Below are positions 57,900-64,000 of a stretch of 64,000 nt of DNA, piece by piece (within the stretch, counting starts at the first letter, position 1; the number at the start of each line of letters is the position of its first letter). The stretch is from Desulfocucumis palustris (GTDB taxonomy: Bacteria > Bacillota > Desulfotomaculia > Desulfotomaculales > Desulfocucumaceae), in the NCBI RefSeq assembly GCF_002933875.1, contig NZ_BFAV01000019.1:1-64000 (forward strand). Reading direction: 5' to 3'. The notes beneath the pieces were generated by a model. The model did no database searches and was not told the DNA's origin. It saw only the letters and a program-made list of their open reading frames with translations. Made by a program: the position numbers and the translations under genes.

Positions 57900-58481
57900 A
57901 TGGCCGAGCAGAGAATAGTGCTGGTAGACAGCGACGACGCCTTTAGAAAAAATATCAAATCCGTACTCGTTAAGCTTGGCTACTGGGTAGTGGGAGAAAC
58001 CGGCGACGGTCTAAGCGCCTTGAAGATGGTCAGGGCCAGGCAGCCGGACCTGCTGATTATTGAGGCTGGGCTTGCGGGGATGGATGGTCTTGAAGTGGCG
58101 AAGATACTTCATGAAGACAAACTTGCCCCGGTGGTGGTGGTGGCTTCAAAGTTCACCCAGTCCATTCTGGAGAGGGCCAAGGAATGCAGGGTATCAGCCC
58201 TTCTTCTAAAACCCCTGGATGAGATTACCCTGACCTCCGCGGTGGAACTGGCCATGGCCAATTATCAGGAAGTGGTTGACCTGGAAAACAAGGTCAAGGA
58301 ACTGAAAGAGGCTATTGAAACCAGGAAAATTATTGAGCGGGCAAAGGGCATACTTATGGAAAGCATGGGGCTTTCCGAGGGTGAAGCATTCAAAAGAATG
58401 CAGAAGCAGAGCATGAATAAAAGGATCTCCATGCGCCAGGTGGCCGAGGCGGTTATACTGGCACAGAACCTGAAAGCGTAA
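57900..58481 (+). CDS. ANTAR response regulator 2, atypical receiver
   Basis: A 193-residue paralogue of regulator 1, ATG after GGGGAGG. The receiver keeps the acidic pocket (DSDD at 10-13) and the Lys in LLKPLD, but the phosphoacceptor position has Glu55 (LLIIEAGLAGMDG) where regulator 1 has Asp55. The ANTAR domain is intact (RAKGILMESMGLSEGEAFKRMQKQSMNK). Glu can mimic phosphorylation, so it may bind RNA constitutively or be regulated by partner binding (inference). It lies directly before glnA. Confidence 0.88.
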   Translation: MAEQRIVLVDSDDAFRKNIKSVLVKLGYWVVGETGDGLSALKMVRARQPDLLIIEAGLAGMDGLEVAKILHEDKLAPVVVVASKFTQSILERAKECRVSALLLKPLDEITLTSAVELAMANYQEVVDLENKVKELKEAIETRKIIERAKGILMESMGLSEGEAFKRMQKQSMNKRISMRQVAEAVILAQNLKA

Positions 58482-58528
58482 GTTTTACTTTTTAAATGTT
58501 TCGGGATGACTGACAAGTTAATAAAAAT

Positions 58529-58619
58529 GCCGGCATAAGGTTGTGGCGGCGGCAAGGCAATGGCGCCTTCAAGGGAGTGTACACCGTTAACGGCGAGCAC
58601 TCCCCTGAAGGCGTTTTTT
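58529..58619 (+). promoter_or_regulatory. ANTAR-type attenuator leader of glnA 1
   Basis: A hairpin at 58529-58550 (seven pairs, one G-G mismatch) presents hexaloop AAGGTT, with the A1 and G4 typical for ANTAR targets. A 16-pair terminator (58564-58579 with 58598-58613, one mismatch) followed by TTTTTT ends 40 bases before glnA. A second hexaloop hairpin should overlap the terminator; AAGGCA at 58554-58559 is a candidate but its stem is poor. Confidence 0.6.
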
Positions 58620-58657
58620 ATAGTACCTAATTTTTAAAAAATGAAAGGTGGTCAAAA

Positions 58658-59989
58658 ATGGAAGCGGCTGTTAAGAATGAAATTCTGGCCAAAGCCAGGG
58701 AAATGCAGGTAAAATTCATCCGCCTGCAGTTCACCGATATACTCGGTGTATTAAAGAATGTTGCCATCACGGTTGAACAACTGGAAAAAGCCCTGGACGG
58801 AGAGCTGATGTTTGACGGTTCCTCTATTGAAGGATTTGTGCGGATTGAGGAATCGGACATGTATCTGCGTCCGGATCCCAGCACCTTTGTGGTGTTCCCC
58901 TGGAGGCCCAGGGAAGGCGCTGTGGCCAGACTTATGTGCGACGTGTACAACCCCGACGGCACACCCTTTGAAGGTTGCCCCCGCAACGCCCTGAAGAAAG
59001 CCCTGGCTGAGGCGGCCGAAATGGGTTATTCCATGAATGTCGGCCCGGAAGCTGAATTCTTCCTCTTCCAGGTGGATGAAAACGGCCAGCCCACCTTAAA
59101 GACCCACGACAATGCCGGCTATTTTGACCTGACTCCCGTGGATATGGGCGAAAACGCCCGCCGCTCCATGGTTCTTACCCTGGAGGACATGGGATTTGAA
59201 ATTGAGGCCTCCCACCACGAGGTCGCCCCGGGCCAGCATGAAATCGACTTTAAATATGGCGACGCCCTGGATGTTGCCGATAAAATTGTCACCTTCAAGT
59301 TTGTGGTGCGCACCATAGCCCAGCGCCATGGATTGCATGCCACCTTCATGCCGAAGCCCATTTTCGGCATCAACGGCAGCGGCATGCATTGCCACCAGTC
59401 GCTGTTCGTGGACGGCAAAAACGCTTTCTATGACGCCGGCAGCCCGGATGGGATGAGCCAGCTCGCCAAATACTACATCGGCGGACTTATGAAGCACGCC
59501 AGGGCTTTCGCGGCCATTACCAACCCCACGGTGAACTCCTACAAGCGCCTGGTGCCCGGCTACGAGGCCCCGGTATACATTGCCTGGTCCGAGCGCAACC
59601 GCAGCCCGCTGATCCGGGTTCCGGCCAAGCGCGGCATGTCCACCAGGATCGAGCTCAGGTGCCCGGACCCGTCCTGCAACCCCTACCTGGCCATCGCAGC
59701 CATGCTCAAGTGCGGTATGGACGGAATCAAGAATAAGATTGAGCCCGCGACTCCCTGCGAGAAAAACATTTACCACATGAGCCCCGCGGAACGCGCGGAT
59801 CTGGGCATCGGCAGCCTGCCCGCCAGCCTCATGGAGGCGATGCAGGAACTGTCCGCCGACGAGGTGGTCAAATCCGCCCTTGGCCCGCACATCTTCGAGA
59901 AATTCATCGAAGCCAAAACGAAGGAATGGGACTCCTTCCGGGTCCAGGTTCATCCCTGGGAAGTGGAAGAGTATCTTTCCAAGTTTTAA
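58658..59989 (+). CDS. glnA: glutamine synthetase, type I-alpha (copy 1)
   Basis: A 443-residue glutamine synthetase that condenses glutamate and ammonia using ATP. Motifs are [17 protein letters not shown] near residue 51, [11 protein letters not shown] near 127, [15 protein letters not shown] near 187, [11 protein letters not shown] near 244 and NRSPLIRVP near 314. Length and sequence fit the unadenylylated GS-I-alpha group of Firmicutes, and the adenylylation loop of GS-I-beta is absent. The AAAGGTGG site lies upstream of the ATG. Transcription probably depends on antitermination at its leader. About three quarters or more identical to the following copy by eye. Confidence 0.95.
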   Translation: MEAAVKNEILAKAREMQVKFIRLQFTDILGVLKNVAITVEQLEKALDGELMFDGSSIEGFVRIEESDMYLRPDPSTFVVFPWRPREGAVARLMCDVYNPDGTPFEGCPRNALKKALAEAAEMGYSMNVGPEAEFFLFQVDENGQPTLKTHDNAGYFDLTPVDMGENARRSMVLTLEDMGFEIEASHHEVAPGQHEIDFKYGDALDVADKIVTFKFVVRTIAQRHGLHATFMPKPIFGINGSGMHCHQSLFVDGKNAFYDAGSPDGMSQLAKYYIGGLMKHARAFAAITNPTVNSYKRLVPGYEAPVYIAWSERNRSPLIRVPAKRGMSTRIELRCPDPSCNPYLAIAAMLKCGMDGIKNKIEPATPCEKNIYHMSPAERADLGIGSLPASLMEAMQELSADEVVKSALGPHIFEKFIEAKTKEWDSFRVQVHPWEVEEYLSKF

Positions 59990-60293
59990 TAAAGATTTTC
60001 CAGTCTGTTTCATCCTCCCCCTTAACCGAAAGGTTAGGGGATTTTTTTTGCGGGGAATGACCCCCAATAATACAGTATCCAATAGCTTTCAGCCGATTTT
60101 TTTTGGCCAAAAAACCTTTCTTTTTTAAAAAGTTATGCTATACTGTTTATTAAGTTTTATAAATCATACTGTGGCACAGCGTGGTGCCGGTACGGGGCAA
60201 AGGGGCCTGCGTGTCGGGGGATGTGCGTCCCGGCGGCATGGCTTTTTTTATTTAAAATTTGCCCCTCCAGTTTAAGGAAGTGGGGTAAAGAGA
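59990..60293 (+). promoter_or_regulatory. intergenic region with dual-hexaloop ANTAR leader of glnA 2
   Basis: This 304-base gap starts with a short hairpin (CCTTAACCGAAAGGTTAGG) and T-run, a likely terminator of glnA 1. Then come P1, GGCAC[AGCGTG]GTGCC at 60173-60188, and P2, GGGC[AAAGGG]GCCT at 60195-60208, both with A1 and G4 in six-base loops. A terminator follows (left arm from 60205, right arm to 60242, then TTTTTTT); its left arm overlaps the right arm of P2. This is the textbook ANTAR antitermination layout. Confidence 0.8.
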
Positions 60294-61625
60294 GTGGCTC
60301 AATTGTCGAACGATGATGTCCGCAGTTTGGCCAGGGATTTGGGGGTTAAATTTATCCGCCTCCAATTCACGGACATTTTCGGTGTACTTAAAAATGTATC
60401 AATTACTGTGGAACAACTTGATAAGGCTTTGGACGGGGAATTAATGTTTGACGGCTCTTCCATCGAGGGTTTTGTTAGAATAGAAGAGTCGGACATGTAC
60501 TTGCGTCCGGATCCCAACACATTTGCGGTTTTTCCCTGGAGGCCCAGGGACGGCGCGGTGGCAAGGCTCATCTGCGACATATACAACCCCGACGGAACGC
60601 CCTTTGCCGGGGACCCGCGTTTTGTGCTGAGGAAGGCCGTGGCCGAGGCGGCCGAAATGGGTTATACCATGAATGTGGGACCGGAAGCGGAATTTTTCCT
60701 CTTTCATGTTGATAACGATGGCCGGCCCACCACCATTACCCAGGACAGGGCGGGTTATTTCGACCTTACCCCGGTGGATCTGGGCGAGAACGCCCGCCGG
60801 GACATGGTCCTTACCCTGGATCAGATGGGCTTCGAAATAGAGGCCTCCCATCACGAGGTGGCACCGGGCCAGCATGAAATAGATTTTAAATATTCGGATG
60901 CCCTGGATATTGCCGACAAGGTGGTTACTTTTAAATTTGTGGTGCGCACCATCGCCCAGCGCCATGGCTTGCACGCCACATTTATGCCCAAGCCGGTGTT
61001 CGGCATCGCCGGTTCAGGGATGCACCTGAACCAGTCGCTGATGAAAAATGGTGAAAACGCGTTTTTCGACCCCGGCGCCGACATGCAGCTCAGCGATATA
61101 GCCATGTATTATATAGGCGGGCTGATGAAGCACGCCAAGGCCGTCAGCGCCATAACCAATCCCACGGTGAATTCATATAAACGCCTGGTCTCCGGCTACG
61201 AGGCGCCGGTATATATAGCCTGGTCCTCCAGGAACAGAAGCCCCCTGATCAGGGTGCCGGCCAAACGGGGAATGTCCACCAGGATAGAGCTTCGCAGTCC
61301 CGACCCTTCCTGCAATCCGTATCTAGCCCTGGCCGTGTCCCTTAAATCCGGTCTGGACGGAATAAAGAATCAAATCAGGCCCCCCAGGTCCTGTGATCGC
61401 AATATTTATGAAATGACCCCCGAAGAGCGGGATGCGGAAGGTATTGGAAATCTACCCACCAGCCTGGAGGAAGCCATGCGGGAGCTTAACAGGGACGAGG
61501 TTGTCAAGGAAGCCCTGGGTTCCCACGTGCATCGGAGGTTTACCGAGGCCAAAGAGATAGAATGGCACAGATACAGCACCCAGGTCCACCCCTGGGAGAT
61601 TGAGGAGTATCTGTCTAAATATTAA
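60294..61625 (+). CDS. glnA: glutamine synthetase, type I-alpha (copy 2)
   Basis: A second 443-residue GS-I-alpha of equal length, GTG start. All active-site motifs seen in copy 1 are present ([41 protein letters not shown]), with one visible change in the [13 protein letters not shown] region where copy 1 has [13 protein letters not shown]: the conserved His of the CHQS motif is Asn here. That could alter the active site near the glutamate entrance (inference). The C terminus [10 protein letters not shown] matches copy 1. It has its own ANTAR leader. Confidence 0.95.
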   Translation: MAQLSNDDVRSLARDLGVKFIRLQFTDIFGVLKNVSITVEQLDKALDGELMFDGSSIEGFVRIEESDMYLRPDPNTFAVFPWRPRDGAVARLICDIYNPDGTPFAGDPRFVLRKAVAEAAEMGYTMNVGPEAEFFLFHVDNDGRPTTITQDRAGYFDLTPVDLGENARRDMVLTLDQMGFEIEASHHEVAPGQHEIDFKYSDALDIADKVVTFKFVVRTIAQRHGLHATFMPKPVFGIAGSGMHLNQSLMKNGENAFFDPGADMQLSDIAMYYIGGLMKHAKAVSAITNPTVNSYKRLVSGYEAPVYIAWSSRNRSPLIRVPAKRGMSTRIELRSPDPSCNPYLALAVSLKSGLDGIKNQIRPPRSCDRNIYEMTPEERDAEGIGNLPTSLEEAMRELNRDEVVKEALGSHVHRRFTEAKEIEWHRYSTQVHPWEIEEYLSKY

Positions 61626-61843
61626 TAACACCATCCAATAAATAAATGACCCGTGCCGGCTCGATGGCGTACCGGCGGGGGAGGGCAACGGAGCCCACTG
61701 GCAGGTTAACAAAAATAACCGCGGTGGGTTTTTTTGTCTTTTAGGACCAGGGTTAAAGAGCCTGTCCCGGATGCCAAAACCGCCGTCGTAAAAAATGCGG
61801 CTTTACAATAAGAAAAAGATATAAAGGCAGGTGCAAATGCCTA
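61626..61843 (+). promoter_or_regulatory. ANTAR-type attenuator leader of gltB
   Basis: At 61683-61696 GGGC[AACGGA]GCCC forms a four-pair hairpin with a hexaloop carrying A1 and G4. Its right arm overlaps the left arm of a strong terminator (CCCAC...GGTTA at 61694-61708 with TAACC...GTGGG at 61716-61728, then TTTTTTT). The upstream P1 partner is expected in the GCCGG/CCGGC region near 61653-61675 but does not show a clear A1/G4 hexaloop. Confidence 0.65.
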
Positions 61844-64000
61844 ATGCAGGGGAAAAGAAACGTATGGGAAGTAAACAATATTAACGGATTACCCCCCAGG
61901 CAGGGTCTATATAATCCGCAATTCGAGCACGATGCGTGCGGCATTGGTTTTGTGGCCAATATAAAGGGCAAAAAATCAAACGATATATTGCGGCAGGCCC
62001 TTACCATACTGGTGAACCTGGATCACCGGGGAGCCAGGGGGGCCGAAATCAACACCGGCGACGGCGCGGGAATATTAATGCAAATTCCCCATGCCTTTTT
62101 AAAGCAGGAATGTGCCAAGCTGGAAATCAATTTGCCGCCCCGGGGGCAATACGGCGTGGGTATGCTATTTCTGCCCCAGGATGAGGAAAAAAGGGAAAAA
62201 TGCCAGCAAGCTCTGGAAAGGGTTGTCCGGGAAGAGGGGCAGATCTTTTTAGGGTGGCGCACAGTTCCCACGGATAATTTCACCCTGGGGGAAACGGCCA
62301 GGCTGGCGCAGCCCCATATCCGCCAGGTTTTTATCGCCCCGTCTCCCGGGATTCAGGACAAAATGTCCTTTGAGCGCAAACTCTATGTGATACGCAAACG
62401 GACCAAAAAAGAACTGCGCGGCGATTGCCTGGGCCAGTCCGACACCTTTTATTTTGCCAGCCTGTCGGCCAGCACCATTGTATACAAAGGTATGCTCACA
62501 CCGGAACAGCTGGACGAGTTTTACCTTGATTTAAGGGACCAGTCCCTGGAAACGGCCCTGGCGCTGGTTCACTCCCGCTTCAGCACCAATACCTTCCCCA
62601 GTTGGGAGCGGGCCCACCCCTACCGCTATTTAATACACAACGGGGAGATCAACACGCTGCGGGGCAACGTCAACTGGATGCACGCCCGCCAGTCCATGTG
62701 CTCCACCCCTCTTTTCGGGGAGGACCTGGCGAAAACTTTGCCGGTTATTGACCAGGAAGGCAGTGACTCGGCCATGTTTGACAATTGCCTGGAGTTTTTA
62801 TATCTTTCCGGCCGTTCCCTGCCCCATGCGGCCATGATGATGATACCCGAGCCCTGGGCCAACCACGAAAGCATGGATGATCGGAAAAAGGCTTTCTACG
62901 AATACCATAGCTGCCTGATGGAGCCCTGGGACGGCCCCGCGGCCATCGCCTTCACCGACGGGGATAGAATCGGGGCGGTGCTGGACCGCAACGGCCTTCG
63001 CCCGGCGCGTTATTACGTAACCAGCGACGATCTGATTATTATGGCCTCGGAGGTGGGCGTTCTGGACGTGCCCCCTGAAAAGGTGCTGGTCAAGGAAAGG
63101 CTGCGCCCGGGCCGCATGCTGCTGGTGGATACCAGGGAGGGGCGCATAGTTTCCGACGCCGAACTGAAAGACAGGATTGTTACCGCGCAGCCATACCGAC
63201 AGTGGCTGAATGAAAACATGGTCAGCCTGGAGGAACTTCCGGACGCCGGAGAACTGCCCATACCCGACCAGCAAACCCTGCTCCAGAGGCAGCAGCTGTT
63301 CGGCTATACCTTTGAGGATTTGGGCAAAATGATTGAGCCCATGGCCAAACACGGTATCGACGCCGTGGGTTCCATGGGCAATGACGCCTCCCTGGCGGTG
63401 CTGTCGGAAAAGCCCCAACTGCTGTACACATATTTTAAACAACTGTTTGCCCAGGTAACCAACCCGCCCATTGACTCCATAAGGGAAGAAATTATCATGG
63501 ATGCCGGCACGGCCATCGGCTCGGAGAGGAACCTCATAGAGCCCGCCCCCGACAGCTGCACCCAGATAAGGCTGAAATCCCCGATACTCAGCAACGGGGA
63601 ACTGGCAAAAATAAGGCATATTGAAAAAGAAGGGTATAAAACGGTAACCCTGCCTATTCTGTTCAAGGCGGGGGAAGGCGGCGCCGGGATGGAAAAGGCC
63701 CTGGATGATTTGTGCCGGGCAGCGGACCTGGCCATTGACGGGGGCGCCAATTTATTAATTCTCTCCGACCGGGAAGCCGGCCCGGAGGATGCTCCGATTC
63801 CCGCCCTGCTGGCCCTTTCGGGCTTGCATCACCACCTGATACGGGAGGGTACCCGCACCAGGGTGGGGCTAATGCTGGAATCCGGGGAACCCCGGGAGGT
63901 TCACCATTTCGCGGTGCTGATAGGATACGGCGCCAGCGCCGTTAACCCCTATCTTGCCTTTGAAACCATTGAGGATATGATCCGCCGGGGGGTTATGACG
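61844..64000 (+). CDS. gltB: glutamate synthase large subunit (5' part)
   Basis: The first 719 codons of a large-subunit glutamate synthase; the gene runs off the window end. A short propeptide precedes the catalytic Cys32 in [10 protein letters not shown], the N-terminal nucleophile of class II glutaminases. Further glutaminase motifs are [43 protein letters not shown] and [10 protein letters not shown]. The central domain follows from about residue 430 ([35 protein letters not shown]). It makes glutamate from glutamine and 2-oxoglutarate, pairing with the glutamine synthetases upstream. ATG 61844 is chosen by frame and spacing from GGCAGGTG. Confidence 0.92.
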   Translation, partial: MQGKRNVWEVNNINGLPPRQGLYNPQFEHDACGIGFVANIKGKKSNDILRQALTILVNLDHRGARGAEINTGDGAGILMQIPHAFLKQECAKLEINLPPRGQYGVGMLFLPQDEEKREKCQQALERVVREEGQIFLGWRTVPTDNFTLGETARLAQPHIRQVFIAPSPGIQDKMSFERKLYVIRKRTKKELRGDCLGQSDTFYFASLSASTIVYKGMLTPEQLDEFYLDLRDQSLETALALVHSRFSTNTFPSWERAHPYRYLIHNGEINTLRGNVNWMHARQSMCSTPLFGEDLAKTLPVIDQEGSDSAMFDNCLEFLYLSGRSLPHAAMMMIPEPWANHESMDDRKKAFYEYHSCLMEPWDGPAAIAFTDGDRIGAVLDRNGLRPARYYVTSDDLIIMASEVGVLDVPPEKVLVKERLRPGRMLLVDTREGRIVSDAELKDRIVTAQPYRQWLNENMVSLEELPDAGELPIPDQQTLLQRQQLFGYTFEDLGKMIEPMAKHGIDAVGSMGNDASLAVLSEKPQLLYTYFKQLFAQVTNPPIDSIREEIIMDAGTAIGSERNLIEPAPDSCTQIRLKSPILSNGELAKIRHIEKEGYKTVTLPILFKAGEGGAGMEKALDDLCRAADLAIDGGANLLILSDREAGPEDAPIPALLALSGLHHHLIREGTRTRVGLMLESGEPREVHHFAVLIGYGASAVNPYLAFETIEDMIRRGVMT

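Overview
The window looks like a chromosomal segment of a Gram-positive, anaerobic clostridial bacterium of the Desulfotomaculum/Peptococcaceae type. This is an inference from gene content: a fused ADP-forming acyl-CoA synthetase, two GS-I-alpha glutamine synthetases, an archaeal-type FMN glutamate synthase, ANTAR-regulated nitrogen genes, SLH-like cell-wall modules and strong AGGAGG ribosome binding sites. No species is claimed.

Left flank (1-5.1 kb): minus-strand housekeeping genes (PIN/PhoH ATPase, fused acetate-CoA ligase), then an MntA nucleotidyltransferase followed by only the first residues of its HepT partner, and a small hypothetical gene.

Central accessory locus (5.4-52.2 kb, all on the plus strand): a phage-tail gene set with no head, portal, terminase, integrase, repressor or contractile sheath. 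In order it has a tail-terminator-like protein, tail tube, G/GT-type chaperones joined by a -1 frameshift signal (A AAA AAG), a tape measure of about 708 aa, two tail-tip proteins with S-layer-homology-like pieces, and a hub with an inserted M23 endopeptidase and a lysozyme-like domain. About 35 kb of surface and fiber genes follow: a family sharing 'NPSRY' and 'DVSQ-LTNWW' motifs, a protein of about 1490 aa with 17 tandem 16-residue repeats, LamG-, discoidin-, GLUG- and DNRLRE-type modules, and three long beta-repeat fibers. The three fibers end in the same five residues, YAFIM, written with identical codons. A fiber cassette is present in two full copies (30.1-38.1 and 38.3-46.5 kb) and one partly decayed, AT-rich copy (46.7-51.7 kb). 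A promoter-like word (CCTATACTA) precedes many blocks. A C39-like cysteine peptidase and a holin probably provide release. The simplest reading is a domesticated non-contractile (F-type tailocin-like) particle with an unusually large adhesin repertoire, or a cell-wall-tethered derivative of one.

Right boundary (52.4-53.9 kb): a short globin-coupled chemoreceptor-like protein, a HicAB toxin-antitoxin pair and the 3' end of a tRNA-Leu, which looks like an old integration scar.

Right flank (53.9-64 kb): a tandem P-loop ATPase and a nitrogen-assimilation cluster: ANTAR regulator 1, FMN glutamate synthase, ANTAR regulator 2 (phosphoacceptor Asp replaced by Glu), glnA, a second glnA and the start of the large glutamate synthase subunit. 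Leaders before both glnA genes and gltB carry terminators with ANTAR-type hexaloop hairpins, so the cluster is probably controlled by ANTAR-mediated antitermination.
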